From an uncultured Clostridia bacterium (GTDB taxonomy: Bacteria; Bacillota; Clostridia; UMGS1810): 64,000 nucleotides of DNA. Position numbers and translations under genes: made by a program. The number at the start of each line of letters is the position of its first letter. The first letter of the stretch is position 1. Of the stretch, positions 47,518-57,438 are shown piece after piece. Under the pieces are notes generated by a model, which was not told where the DNA came from, did not search any database, and saw nothing but the letters and a program-made list of their open reading frames with translations. The stretch spans positions 124,001-188,000 of the forward strand of contig CAKSPF010000003.1 of the NCBI GenBank assembly GCA_934481345.1, read 5' to 3'.

Positions 47518-49066
47518 CTTCTCCCCCTCCTTGCTGTGTTTTTTTCCTGTAGCTTGCAGGACTCATATTCTCAAAATTCTGAAATTTCACATGGAAATAG
47601 TTGGAGTCGGTAAATCCAACCATCTGTGCGATTTCATAAATTTTATATTCGGTATTTGTAAGAAGCTCTTTTGCCTTTTTCATGCGAATCTGCACGAGGT
47701 AATTATTAAAGCTTACGCCTGTTTTTTCCTTAAAAATTTTTCCGAGATATGCCGGCGTAACAAAATATCTCTTTGAAATCCAGTTAATATTTAATTCCTT
47801 GTTTGCATAGTCACGCTTTACATATTCTATTATCTCTCCTATAACACCGCTTTTGCGTCTGTTTCGTATTTTAATAAGCGTGTCTGCAAAATCCTTTGTA
47901 ATTTCCATCAGAAATTCATTTATCATGCCGCTTGTAATGTAATTATTCTTTTTCAGAAGCGACCATTTATACACAATTGTCATTGCCTCGGAGCTGTTTT
48001 CTCCGAGGGAGTCTATCATATCAAATATTATTTTATTAATATATCCGCACACAATCTCAGGCCGCACTTTTTCTTTTACCGTTTCCTCCGAAAAGCGGTT
48101 TACGCTTTTTTCTATTTTTTCTCTTTCGGTAGTATTTATAGCGTCTGTCACGCCCTGGACAATGCTTACATCCGAAAGGTAGTCGCAGTAGCGGACATCT
48201 TTGTAGTCCTCATACAAAAATATCTGTTCGGAGTCGTAAAACAAAGCGTCGTCAAGGATTTTTACCGAGTCTTTCGACCGATAGATTTCCTCCGGCTTAT
48301 CAACTCTTTTGCCTATGAAAATCACGAAATCCTGAATACTGCTGCCTGCGAGCGCCTGTTTTATTCTGTTTGCATACTTTACGGACGCGTTTTTATCCTC
48401 TGTTTCATCTATAACCAATTCAAAATCCTTAAAACCGCTCTTTATCACAAAACATTCCGCCGTGCTGACGTCCGCTCTGTACTTGCCTATTGCGGCTGAA
48501 ACCTCCTCTGCGAGAGGGCTTGTTCCGCTCTGAACGGTGGAATCTATTATATCCTTTCTGAATTCCTTAATCTTTACATAACGAACCTCCGTTTTGCGGT
48601 AAACGTCGGGAATTTTGTCGGCACAGCCGACATCGCCTGCCAGCACTTTGGTAAAATAGCTCACTGCACTGCGGTAGGTATACTCTGTTTCTTTTTCCAG
48701 GTCGGCTCTGATTTTTTCAAGCAGCTTTTTAAGTTCGTCCTCATCAATCGGCTTTAACAGATAACCGCTTATCTGATAGTCAATCGCCCACTTGGCATAC
48801 TCAAACTCGCTGTATGCCGACAAAAGCACAAACTTAGTTTCGGGTGAAAATGCCGATATACACTTTATCATATCCATTCCCAGCATTTCCGGCATGCGTA
48901 TATCGGTAATAATCAAATCGATTTTTTGATTTTTTGCAATCTCTATTGCCTCTTTGGCACTTGTGGTTTTGGCAAAAACTTCAAAACCGAACTCATTCCA
49001 ATCTATCAAGATTTCCAGTCCGTCAACAATTATTTTTTTGTCATCAACGAGCATAACCCGAAACAT
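47507..49066 (-). CDS. YesN-type AraC response regulator
   Basis: 519 residues. The N-terminal receiver domain has the phosphorylated aspartate in IITDIRMPEM (near residue 55) and the conserved lysine in YLLKPIDEDEL. A long middle region (about 130-410) follows, then a C-terminal AraC/XylS DNA-binding domain (YFVTPAYLGKIFKEKTG; AQMVGFTDSNYFHVKFQ). Its partner kinase is encoded 7 bp upstream. It probably activates this locus when a sugar is sensed. Confidence 0.93.
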   Translation of the reverse strand: MFRVMLVDDKKIIVDGLEILIDWNEFGFEVFAKTTSAKEAIEIAKNQKIDLIITDIRMPEMLGMDMIKCISAFSPETKFVLLSAYSEFEYAKWAIDYQISGYLLKPIDEDELKKLLEKIRADLEKETEYTYRSAVSYFTKVLAGDVGCADKIPDVYRKTEVRYVKIKEFRKDIIDSTVQSGTSPLAEEVSAAIGKYRADVSTAECFVIKSGFKDFELVIDETEDKNASVKYANRIKQALAGSSIQDFVIFIGKRVDKPEEIYRSKDSVKILDDALFYDSEQIFLYEDYKDVRYCDYLSDVSIVQGVTDAINTTEREKIEKSVNRFSEETVKEKVRPEIVCGYINKIIFDMIDSLGENSSEAMTIVYKWSLLKKNNYITSGMINEFLMEITKDFADTLIKIRNRRKSGVIGEIIEYVKRDYANKELNINWISKRYFVTPAYLGKIFKEKTGVSFNNYLVQIRMKKAKELLTNTEYKIYEIAQMVGFTDSNYFHVKFQNFENMSPASYRKKTQQGGGEDAQ

Positions 49067-49073
49067 AGACCTT

Positions 49074-50819
49074 TCACCCTCTCATATCAATATCCAAAAC
49101 CGCCGGAAGATTAATTGTTATTTCCGTTTTTTCATACGGCACGCTCTGCATGGTGACTTCAAAGTCATCGTCAAAGTACAGCTTCATTCTCGAAAGCACA
49201 TTTGCAATGCCGTTTCCCGACATTTCGCGTATGCGCTCTATATCTCTGCCGTTTACGGCATTTACAATGCTGCTGTCAATGCCCTTGCCGTTATCTGATA
49301 CCTTTATTATAAGTCTGCCGTCCTTCGCGTGTGCAGACAGCGAAAATCTGCGGTTTTTTTCCAGATTGTCCAGCCCGTGCCTGAAGGCATTTTCCACAAA
49401 CACCTGCACAGCCATCTTTGGAACAACATATTTTTTTGTATCCCCGTCTACAAGGAATTCAATCATTATTTCATTATCAAGGCTGCATTTATAAAGCCCG
49501 GCAAAGGCATGTATAAAAACAAGCTCCTCCTCAAAGGTGATTATATCCTTTTTCCAGCTTATCTGCCGCCGGAGCATTACGGATATATTCTTTATCATTT
49601 CTGCGGTTTCGGTGTTTTTGTTTTTTACGCACTTCATCCTCAGAATTTCCATTATGTTAAAGAGGAAATGAGGGTTAATCTGCCTTTGCAGCGCTATAAA
49701 CTCCGCCTTGTTTTTCTCGCGTTCTATCTCGGCTCTTTTCAGTTTTTCATGGTAGATTTCGTTAATCAGCGTATTTATCCTGGCAACGGCGCCGTTAAAG
49801 CCCTTTGTAAGCATACCTATCTCGTCGGTTCCTATTCCGTCCTCGCTGATTTTTACAAATTTTCCGTCCTGCATTTTCTTTGTCGCTTCTGTCAGCTCCG
49901 CCATTTTTTCGGTCATTGTGTACGTTATCACACAGACAAGCAATGCCGATACCAAAAGCGCAAGCAGCATGGATACGATAAATCCCACCATCTCGCGCAT
50001 GGTGCTTCCGGTGTAATTTTCCAAATATCTGCAGCACAGAACATATCCGACAGGGAAACGCAGCTCCTTCTCCACTGTTTTGCCTCCGTCAAGAGCAGAA
50101 TAATCTTTTCCGAGGAAATCCGTTCTGCGGTCGTCATCCGGTGAAACGGCAATGCACTTGCCCTCATCGTTAAACAGATACATCTTTCCTTTTTCTTCGT
50201 TGTATATAATCTCATTTTCGATAGAAGCATACGATATATTAATCTTTAAAATATCGTTGCTCCGCCCGTAATTGCTCAGGCGCCTGACAATGCACATCCT
50301 GCTCTGCTCTGTGTTTTTGTCATAATACGATATAACCGAGTAATCGTTGCCCATCTCCATAAACTTATCGTACCATCCGGAGTTTTTCGGTATGTCGGAC
50401 ACTCTCAGCAAAACTGCATTGCGGTACAAATTCTCGTTGTATGTGTAAATTTCTATTGACTCTATGAAATCATACACAATGCAATAGCGGTTGAGATCGT
50501 ATATCTCGTTTGAATTGTTAATAAAATCCTGAGCGCTGCCCTTTTTCATAAGCAGATTTTTATTGAGAACCGAGTCGTAGTATAATTCATCGCAGATCAT
50601 TCTTGCGTTGTCGGTTACCTTTTCTATTTTTTCGGCAGCCACGTCAACATCAAATCCGATTTCCTTTAAATTTCTTTTTTTGGCGTCATTTGTGACACTG
50701 TGACAGTACAGTCCGCCAATAATAATCATGGGAAAGAAAATGCTCACAAAATATACTATGAGCATTTTCTTTCTGAACATAATGTTATTAAAAGAAAACA
50801 TTTTTATAATGTTTTTCAC
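49074..50819 (-). CDS. YesM-type sensor histidine kinase
   Basis: 581 residues. Two membrane helices (about 20-40 and 280-305) enclose an extracellular sensor of about 240 residues. A HAMP domain (about 305-360) follows, then the His_kinase motif RQINPHFLFNIMEIL with the phosphorylated histidine, and an HATPase domain (VFVENAFRHG; VSDNGKGID). GTG start behind AGAGGTG. The sensor may bind sugar directly or through the solute-binding protein (inference). Confidence 0.92.
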   Translation of the reverse strand: MKNIIKMFSFNNIMFRKKMLIVYFVSIFFPMIIIGGLYCHSVTNDAKKRNLKEIGFDVDVAAEKIEKVTDNARMICDELYYDSVLNKNLLMKKGSAQDFINNSNEIYDLNRYCIVYDFIESIEIYTYNENLYRNAVLLRVSDIPKNSGWYDKFMEMGNDYSVISYYDKNTEQSRMCIVRRLSNYGRSNDILKINISYASIENEIIYNEEKGKMYLFNDEGKCIAVSPDDDRRTDFLGKDYSALDGGKTVEKELRFPVGYVLCCRYLENYTGSTMREMVGFIVSMLLALLVSALLVCVITYTMTEKMAELTEATKKMQDGKFVKISEDGIGTDEIGMLTKGFNGAVARINTLINEIYHEKLKRAEIEREKNKAEFIALQRQINPHFLFNIMEILRMKCVKNKNTETAEMIKNISVMLRRQISWKKDIITFEEELVFIHAFAGLYKCSLDNEIMIEFLVDGDTKKYVVPKMAVQVFVENAFRHGLDNLEKNRRFSLSAHAKDGRLIIKVSDNGKGIDSSIVNAVNGRDIERIREMSGNGIANVLSRMKLYFDDDFEVTMQSVPYEKTEITINLPAVLDIDMRG

Positions 50820-50841
50820 GGCAATACACCTCTGTATGAGT

Positions 50842-51753
50842 TTATCCCTTAACTGAGCCTATCATAACACCCTGAACAAAATACTTCTGTACAAACGGAA
50901 ACAGGCACCACACCGGCAGACAGGAAATCATTATGCAGGCATACTTAATGCTTTCGGAAAGTGCGTCGAGCTCGGCGCTGTCACCGCCGACGCTTCCTGT
51001 AGCCGCAGCTGAGCTTGTGCTGTTGCCGAACAGTATTTCCTTCAAAACAAGCTGAAGCGGATATTTATTTATATCGCCCAGATATATGTATGCCGAAAAC
51101 CAGTTATTCCATGCAGCCACACCGTAGTACAGCGCCAGAACCGCAATAATCGCCTTCGAAAGCGGCAGCACTATCGACCACACAAATCTCAGGTTACCGC
51201 ATCCGTCAAGCTGCGCCGCCTCCAAAAGCTCGGTCGGAACCGACGTCTGAAAAAATGTCCTTGCGATAATGAGATTGTATGCGCTTATGAGGCTGGGAAG
51301 GATTATCGACCAGCGTGTGTCAATCAGGTGCAAATCCTTCATAAGTATATATGTAGGCACAATTCCGCCCGAAAACAGCATCGAAAACGTTATGAGCATC
51401 ATAAAGAATTTTCCGCCGACAAGATCCGGACGCGAAAGCGGATAAGCAAACATAATGTTTACCACAACCGCAAGCAGGGTAATCGAGCCTGTATAAAGCA
51501 CTGTGTTTAAATATCCCGTTATAATACGGCTGTCACTGAAAACTGCCTTGTATCCGTCCAGGCTGAAGCCCTTGGGCAAAATAAAAACCTTGCCTCTTAA
51601 AACCTCCGACGGACGGGATATTGAAGATGATATTACATACAAAAGCGGAATAAGCACAGCTATAAGCATAGCAAACATAATAACGTCAACCACGCCGTAG
51701 AATATCTTGTCGCCGGCGCACAGTTTCCGGTAGTCTGAAAATCTTTTTTTCAT
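50842..51753 (-). CDS. Carbohydrate ABC transporter permease (LplC-like)
   Basis: 303 residues, six transmembrane helices, MalG-type. The EAA loop is EAAQLDGCGNLRFVWSIVLPL. It forms the channel with the LplB-like permease encoded 15 bp upstream. No ATPase gene is in the window; CUT1 systems of this type often share a distant MsmX-like ATPase (established for Bacillus). Confidence 0.92.
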   Translation of the reverse strand: MKKRFSDYRKLCAGDKIFYGVVDVIMFAMLIAVLIPLLYVISSSISRPSEVLRGKVFILPKGFSLDGYKAVFSDSRIITGYLNTVLYTGSITLLAVVVNIMFAYPLSRPDLVGGKFFMMLITFSMLFSGGIVPTYILMKDLHLIDTRWSIILPSLISAYNLIIARTFFQTSVPTELLEAAQLDGCGNLRFVWSIVLPLSKAIIAVLALYYGVAAWNNWFSAYIYLGDINKYPLQLVLKEILFGNSTSSAAATGSVGGDSAELDALSESIKYACIMISCLPVWCLFPFVQKYFVQGVMIGSVKG

Positions 51754-51768
51754 TTCAATTCCCCTTTC

Positions 51769-52713
51769 TTACCACAAACTCGAATTTGTTATTTTCTTCG
51801 ATGCCTTGTTAACCACCGTGATAAGAATAAGGTTTACCACCGAGTTGAAAAGACCGATTGCCGTTCCGTATGAATAATCAGACGACGAAACAAGCGCCAC
51901 CTTGTATGAATATGTGGTTATGATTTCACTGGCACGGAGATTGAGCGGATTTTGCATAAGCAAAACTCTTTCATATCCCACAGACATCATTGCTCCCACC
52001 TTTATTATGAGCAATATTATAAACGTAGGCAGCACAACCGCCAGGTCTATGTGAATAAGCTGTTTGAAACGGTTTGCTCCGTCGATAGCCGCCGCCTCGT
52101 ACAAGCCGGGATCGACACTCGACAGCGCTGCAATGTATATGATGGTATTCCAGCCTACATTCTGCCATATGAGCGACCACACAAAAAGGTGATTGAATGC
52201 GGCAGGTTTTGCCAAAATGTCAACCGCCTTAATGCCTATCAGCTCGCAGAATTTGCCGTACAGACCGATACTCGGATTTAATATCTGCGTCAGCACGCCC
52301 ACCATTACAACTGTGGAAATAAAGTGAGGCATGTATGTAATCATCTGAACGGTTTTTTTGTATCCCTTTGTAAATATTGCATTCATCAAAAGGGCGAACG
52401 CCATTGTAAAAACCGGCTCAACCAGGAGCTGATAAAGCGAAATTGAAAATGTGTTTTTAATAAGCGTCCAGATTTTCGGAGTATTAAAGAGCTTGGTGAA
52501 ATTTGCCATGCCTACCCACGGGCTACCCCATATGCCGCCGCTTGATGTGAATTTTTTGAATGCTATCTGTAAACCGAGCATAGGATAATAATTAAATATT
52601 AAAAGCAGGGCAAGCGGAATGAGCATCAGCAAATACAAATCCCAGTTTCTTAAAATATCCTTCTTCAGAGATTTTGTTCTTGTCGTATTAACGACTGTTG
52701 AGTTTTTTTTCAT
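51769..52713 (-). CDS. Carbohydrate ABC transporter permease (LplB-like)
   Basis: 314 residues, six transmembrane helices, MalF-type. It opens with a charged cytoplasmic stretch, then WDLYLLMLIPLALLLIFNYYPM; the EAA loop is YEAAAIDGANRFKQLIHIDL. Preceded by a stem-loop at 52730-52770 that separates it from the solute-binding protein gene. Confidence 0.92.
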   Translation of the reverse strand: MKKNSTVVNTTRTKSLKKDILRNWDLYLLMLIPLALLLIFNYYPMLGLQIAFKKFTSSGGIWGSPWVGMANFTKLFNTPKIWTLIKNTFSISLYQLLVEPVFTMAFALLMNAIFTKGYKKTVQMITYMPHFISTVVMVGVLTQILNPSIGLYGKFCELIGIKAVDILAKPAAFNHLFVWSLIWQNVGWNTIIYIAALSSVDPGLYEAAAIDGANRFKQLIHIDLAVVLPTFIILLIIKVGAMMSVGYERVLLMQNPLNLRASEIITTYSYKVALVSSSDYSYGTAIGLFNSVVNLILITVVNKASKKITNSSLW

Positions 52714-52729
52714 TGTATCAAACCTCTCC

Positions 52730-52770
52730 GGTCTACACCTTCGGGGAGGGTTTCTCCCCGAGGGTATACC
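52730..52770 (-). other. GC-rich stem-loop between binding-protein and permease genes
   Basis: An inner stem (52738-52748 with 52754-52763, one mismatch) is extended by the flanking bases (52730-52737 with 52764-52770). No T-run follows on the minus strand, so it is probably an mRNA stabiliser or processing hairpin, as often found 3' of binding-protein genes. Confidence 0.6.
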
Positions 52771-52778
52771 CTATTATA

Positions 52779-54446
52779 CTATTTATCCTGCTTTTTTGTA
52801 AAGCTGTCGTAGCCTTTTTGAATAAGTTCGAGGTAACGCTCTACATTCAGGTTTTTAAGATCGGACTGGAAGCTGCTCCATTCCTTGTCGATGTTTTTCT
52901 CTCCCGTTACAAAAAGCGCAATGTTCTCCTTAACATAGGATGAGATATCCGCCTGAAGTCCGTTGAACTCTTCCATGTCATCAAGATTTAAAAGCAGCAT
53001 TTCTCTTGTGCAGATATTCTTCGGCCCTTTGCCGTAATAAGCGGTGAGCGCCTTTGCCTTGAAATACTCTCCGTCAAGCGGATCGCCGTTCCATGCAAGC
53101 GTGTCGCTGATATCCGATGAGCGGTATGCCGGATTGTTCTGGAACCAGTGAGAGTTCTGCACTGCCCCGTACGGAAGAATTGCCATGATTTTCGCCTCAA
53201 AGCCCAGATCTGAGAAAATTGCCTTTGAACCCGGCTCGGCTTTCTTCCAGTCCTTGCCCTCTACACCGTAGCGGCAGAAGGTGGATGCCTCCTCGCTGAG
53301 CATGAAGTCCATAAGACGAAATGCCGCAAGCGGATTTTTGCAGTATTTTGTGATTATACCGGATACGCCTGCGCGGTAAACGTTTGTGTAAGCATATGCC
53401 ACGCCTTTCGGACCTTTTAACGGAGGCAGAGCAACATACTCGCCGAGGCGCTCCGAGCCCGAGCCGAACAGGCTGTCCGGTGAACCTGAGGCAAACGCGC
53501 CTATAACGTTGTCATCTCCGCAGGCTATGCTTCTTAATATCTCGCTGCTCTGTGTGTAGCACTGTACATCTATGAGTCCCTGCTTTACCATGCTTGATAC
53601 TTTCTTCAAGCCTGCTTTGTATTCATCGGTCATATAGTTGAGCGAAACTTTTTTGTCATCATCTACTACGAAACCGTCGCCGTAGTCATCATAAACATAT
53701 GAATTCATAAGGAAGTCAACCGGCTTTTCGTTCCAGCCGTCCTTTGAACCGGTGAAGCCTATTTCATCTGCTTTTCCGTTTCCGTTGGGGTCCTTCGTCT
53801 TGAATGCCTTCATAACCTTTACAAAGTCATCTACCGTTTCCGGCATGTCAAGACCGAGCTTGTCAAGCCATTTTTTGTTTATAAAGGCTTTTCCACCGTT
53901 CAGGTTGCCCACCTGCTCTATTATGTGAGGCATGAAGTATTTTTTGCCGTCCGCTGTGCTGAGCCAGCTGTCGAGGTTTTTAACCTTTGTTTTTTTGTAT
54001 ACATCCTTGAGCCAATAGCCGTATTCGTCCATATAATCGGTAAGGTCTACCAGTGTTCCCTCGCTGCCGTACTGCAAAAGCGTGCTTTTGTCAAGTCCGA
54101 CTCCGCAAAGTATGTCGGGCATTTTTGCACCCGAAGCGAGCATTACCTTAACCTTGTCGTAGCCGCCGCTTGCAGGGAAAAGATAAAATTTAAGGTCTAT
54201 ATTTGTTTTTTCTTCCAGATATTTTGTAAACGCATTTGTGTCAAAGTTCTCCACCTTGGAGCTGCTTATAATTCCCACTGTAAGGCTGATTTTGTCTTTT
54301 ACAATGGGCAGCTCTCCCGGAGCCGTTACGTTGTCGTCGGCAACAATGCCGCTGTGTGCCGTTTCGGTTTCCTTTTTTGCACATGATGTAAATATAATAC
54401 AAAGCGCACACATAAGTGCAAAAACGGACAAAAATCTTTTTTTCAT
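52779..54446 (-). CDS. Extracellular solute-binding lipoprotein (LplA-like)
   Basis: 555 residues. Lipoprotein signal with FTSC around residue 22, so it is anchored outside the membrane. The type I periplasmic-binding fold begins near residue 50; an EF-hand-like loop DPNGNGKADEIGF is typical of this large oligosaccharide-binding subfamily. Partner of the two permeases downstream. The probable ligands are oligosaccharides released by the secreted xylanases (context). Confidence 0.92.
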   Translation of the reverse strand: MKKRFLSVFALMCALCIIFTSCAKKETETAHSGIVADDNVTAPGELPIVKDKISLTVGIISSSKVENFDTNAFTKYLEEKTNIDLKFYLFPASGGYDKVKVMLASGAKMPDILCGVGLDKSTLLQYGSEGTLVDLTDYMDEYGYWLKDVYKKTKVKNLDSWLSTADGKKYFMPHIIEQVGNLNGGKAFINKKWLDKLGLDMPETVDDFVKVMKAFKTKDPNGNGKADEIGFTGSKDGWNEKPVDFLMNSYVYDDYGDGFVVDDDKKVSLNYMTDEYKAGLKKVSSMVKQGLIDVQCYTQSSEILRSIACGDDNVIGAFASGSPDSLFGSGSERLGEYVALPPLKGPKGVAYAYTNVYRAGVSGIITKYCKNPLAAFRLMDFMLSEEASTFCRYGVEGKDWKKAEPGSKAIFSDLGFEAKIMAILPYGAVQNSHWFQNNPAYRSSDISDTLAWNGDPLDGEYFKAKALTAYYGKGPKNICTREMLLLNLDDMEEFNGLQADISSYVKENIALFVTGEKNIDKEWSSFQSDLKNLNVERYLELIQKGYDSFTKKQDK

Positions 54447-54475
54447 GTTTTGCTGTCCTCCTATCGGATTTAATG

Positions 54476-55549
54476 TTATTTGTTTATGAATACCGCTCCC
54501 TGTACATCATCATATACAACCTCTGCGCCGAGAAGCTCGGAAACAAATCTCAGCGGAACCATGGTGCGGTCGTTTAATATTTCAACGGCAGCGTCGGAAT
54601 ATACCGTTTCGCCGTTCACTTTGATGTCGTGGCTGCCGACGGGCATAATAATCAGCTTTTTGTTGCCTATAGCATATGCCGCCTGCTCGGCGTCGTTCCA
54701 TGCCACGCCTGCTCCGAGGGCTTCAAATATCAGCCTCATGGGAACGAGCGTTCTGTCATTTTTTACAATGGGAGGCACATTGCCGGTGTTTAGCAAATAT
54801 CCGTTAACGGATATTTTCAGCGGTTCGTTTCCGTCCCATTTTTTATAGCGGTCGCCAAGCCTTAAGCATATGGCGCCGTAATTGTTTGTCTGCTTATAAT
54901 TGTAGGCATAGTCGGAATACCACGTTGCCACATACTGCCTTTTTCCGTCGGCATTTGCATCGTTCACCTGAATGTCAAAGCCTATCAGGCTACCGTCTGC
55001 CGGGAGAATATCCGCCCATGGGCACAACAGCTCAACGCTGTATTTACCGGAATTTTCCTCATATTTTGCAGCGCCTCTGAAATCCTTCGGAGCGCTCATT
55101 CCGTAAGAGGTGGAGCCTGCAATTGTCACGCGGTACTGAGCGTCGTTTGTGTCGGCAACTGTGTTTCTTGAAAGGTCTGCGTCCACAAACACCTCAAGGC
55201 TGTCTTTAAGATACTCGTCCAGTCCCGACCAGGACGGCGTTTTCTCATCCATCTCTGCATATACATAAAGTCCGTCATAGTCCCATGTAAGCCATACCTT
55301 TGCAGATGTGCCGTCCTCTGCAAGACTGCTCGAAAGGCGCTTGTTTGCGACAAGCTGCGGCTCCTCGGTATATACGCCGTCTTTCTCGCCGTCGATTATT
55401 GCCGTGCCGTAATAAACAGAAGGTATTTTATCCGCCGGCATCATAGAATCCGACTCCTTAACCTCCGCAGGTGTATCGTCTGCAAAGCATATAGCCGCAC
55501 AGCCGAACACAAGCATAAACATCAGTAATATACTGACAGTTTTTTTCAT
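54476..55549 (-). CDS. Secreted CBM9-like protein with C-terminal stalk domain
   Basis: 357 residues. Signal peptide ending CFA-DD. Residues about 40-225 resemble CBM9/DOMON-type carbohydrate-binding modules (AKVWLTWDYDGLYVYAEMDE; DSLEVFVDADLSRN). Residues about 245-355 are a copper amine oxidase N-like domain (NDRTLVPMRLIFEALGAGVAW; NDRTMVPLRFVSELLGAEV). No catalytic residues are evident. It probably displays a xylan-binding module at the wall. It lies 29 bp upstream of the binding-protein gene. Confidence 0.82.
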   Translation of the reverse strand: MKKTVSILLMFMLVFGCAAICFADDTPAEVKESDSMMPADKIPSVYYGTAIIDGEKDGVYTEEPQLVANKRLSSSLAEDGTSAKVWLTWDYDGLYVYAEMDEKTPSWSGLDEYLKDSLEVFVDADLSRNTVADTNDAQYRVTIAGSTSYGMSAPKDFRGAAKYEENSGKYSVELLCPWADILPADGSLIGFDIQVNDANADGKRQYVATWYSDYAYNYKQTNNYGAICLRLGDRYKKWDGNEPLKISVNGYLLNTGNVPPIVKNDRTLVPMRLIFEALGAGVAWNDAEQAAYAIGNKKLIIMPVGSHDIKVNGETVYSDAAVEILNDRTMVPLRFVSELLGAEVVYDDVQGAVFINK

Positions 55550-55650
55550 TTTTTATCAACCCCTCCGCACATTGCTTCAGACGGCAGTCAGAGGTACGCC
55601 GCTCCCCTTGGCATACGTTTACCGCTGCTGCCGCATTAATTATTTGAACA

Positions 55651-57387
55651 TTACTTTACAAAAGGTGTTTCCGTGTAAGGCGCAAGCGTGTCTGAATTTA
55701 ACCGGAACAGCTTAAGCACCGAACCTTCCGGAGCATTTATTTTGAGCTGAGTATGCTTCACTCCGTCTATATCGCCTGTTTTGCAATCGGCATCCGAAAG
55801 CGACGAAAGCTTGGCATCGGGATATACAGCGGCAATTGTCATTGCATTTTCAAGCTTGGCATGACTTACGCTTGTAACCGAAAGATTAACATTTTCGGCG
55901 GGGAATGTGCCGTCTTTTTTCGTAAGGCTTATGTCGTCGAGATAGATAACTTCGCCTGTGTATACATTTGTGCTGAAAGCTGCGTCGTTGGCATGAATAA
56001 CCAGTGTGAAATATCCGTTTTCATCATAGTCATCATCTGTGAGTGTAAATTCAGCGTTATATCTTCCCCAGCCGTTGCCGAGTTTGCCCATATCAACGCT
56101 GTGTTTTGCTGTGCCAAAAGCGGCTTTAACTTCAGATGCTGTAGGTTTGATGCCTGAAAGCTGCATAGTTTTTACATTGAAATCCGCACCCTTAAACACA
56201 GACACATTCATGTTTCTCCATGTAAGGTTATTTGCGGGATAATTCACTTGAGATACGGCATACAAATTGAGAGAGTATGTTCCTGCCGGGAAATCTTCCT
56301 TTGACAGTTTGATTTTTGTACCCAGAACGAAACCTTCGCTCAATTTCTCCGGAGACGGAATTGCAATGCATTCGCCGCTTCCCGGTGCAGCTGCGCCATG
56401 CTGTCCGAAATCCGTTGTGTTGCCTGTCGGTCTGTACAGCACGGTTTTATCCGTCGGTATATATTTCGGAATATATGAGCCGTTGACGCCGGGAACAAGT
56501 CTGTCATCCAGTCCTGCCCATGCTCCGTCCGCATATGTGCCCACATAGTTCTTTACGTTGCGGAGCTCTCCGTTTCCTACATGAGCTGCGCCTTCCTCAA
56601 AATCCCATGTTTTGCCGAATTCAACCTTTGAATACACTACCTTATCGGTAACGGTTTCAACGGGCGATATTTCAATATTGTCAAGATATATGTCGCCGCC
56701 CTTTTGCTTCTTATCCGTATTTGCCACGGCAATGTGAAGTCTTATAAAGCCGTTTTCATAATACTGCGCGGGCGCTGTGAAAGTGCCGGTTTTTTTCGTC
56801 CAGCTGCTGTTAATTACATTTGCTTTGGACAATCCGATGCTTACACCCATATCTGCCTTGTTCCACGGTATTCTGTCGTTAATGGCAGAAGTGGTACCAT
56901 CGGTAACATATGCCGACGGCTTGCTGAAAGCTATATATGCTTTTTCATAGTATGAGCTTGTGCCGAGAATATCGAATGAAATATTGTATTCCATGCCGGG
57001 AATAAGCTCTGTATCCGCAAGCAGTACAGAGGCGCCAACCGATAAATAAGTGTACTGGCTGTCTGCACCGCCGTCAACCATAAGGCATTTATCGCCGCCG
57101 TTTTCAAGCTTATCCGCAGTGGTAACTGCCGAATGGTCTGCCTGCAAAACTCTGAATTTCCATGAGTTATCCACAGTAGTAGGCATATATTCCTTTACCC
57201 ATGCACCGGAGTTTGCGTCGACATATATTTTGTCATGATTGAAATAACCTATATCATCCGATGTTTCAAAATTCCATTTAAGAGTTCCGGCATTTGCCGT
57301 TTTTGCCTGAACAAAAGCAGGTAAAGAAAATGCTGAAACAACAGTCATCATCATTGCCGTAAGGCATGCAAATGTTATTTTTTTCAT
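55651..57387 (-). CDS. Secreted multi-module carbohydrate-binding protein
   Basis: 578 residues, signal peptide to about residue 28. Three parts: module A (about 30-225, from LKWNFETSDD to YLDNIEISPVE), module B (about 238-495, from WDFEEGAAHVG to YLDDISLTKKD) and a C-terminal domain (VNLSVTSVSHAKLENAMTIA). The order and landmarks match the first 575 residues of the neighbouring GH10 xylanase, but no enzyme domain follows. Modules resemble CBM4/9-type beta sandwiches. The ATG at 57387 has TGGAGG upstream; an in-frame start at 57402 overlaps that site. Confidence 0.78.
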   Translation of the reverse strand: MKKITFACLTAMMMTVVSAFSLPAFVQAKTANAGTLKWNFETSDDIGYFNHDKIYVDANSGAWVKEYMPTTVDNSWKFRVLQADHSAVTTADKLENGGDKCLMVDGGADSQYTYLSVGASVLLADTELIPGMEYNISFDILGTSSYYEKAYIAFSKPSAYVTDGTTSAINDRIPWNKADMGVSIGLSKANVINSSWTKKTGTFTAPAQYYENGFIRLHIAVANTDKKQKGGDIYLDNIEISPVETVTDKVVYSKVEFGKTWDFEEGAAHVGNGELRNVKNYVGTYADGAWAGLDDRLVPGVNGSYIPKYIPTDKTVLYRPTGNTTDFGQHGAAAPGSGECIAIPSPEKLSEGFVLGTKIKLSKEDFPAGTYSLNLYAVSQVNYPANNLTWRNMNVSVFKGADFNVKTMQLSGIKPTASEVKAAFGTAKHSVDMGKLGNGWGRYNAEFTLTDDDYDENGYFTLVIHANDAAFSTNVYTGEVIYLDDISLTKKDGTFPAENVNLSVTSVSHAKLENAMTIAAVYPDAKLSSLSDADCKTGDIDGVKHTQLKINAPEGSVLKLFRLNSDTLAPYTETPFVK

Positions 57388-57438
57388 CAATTTTTCCTCC
57401 AATTTTTAATATTTATCATTTATTGAGTCAAGCGGCAC

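Noticed and set aside
49329..50144. 271-codon plus-strand frame
   Set aside because: Antisense shadow of the sensor kinase gene.
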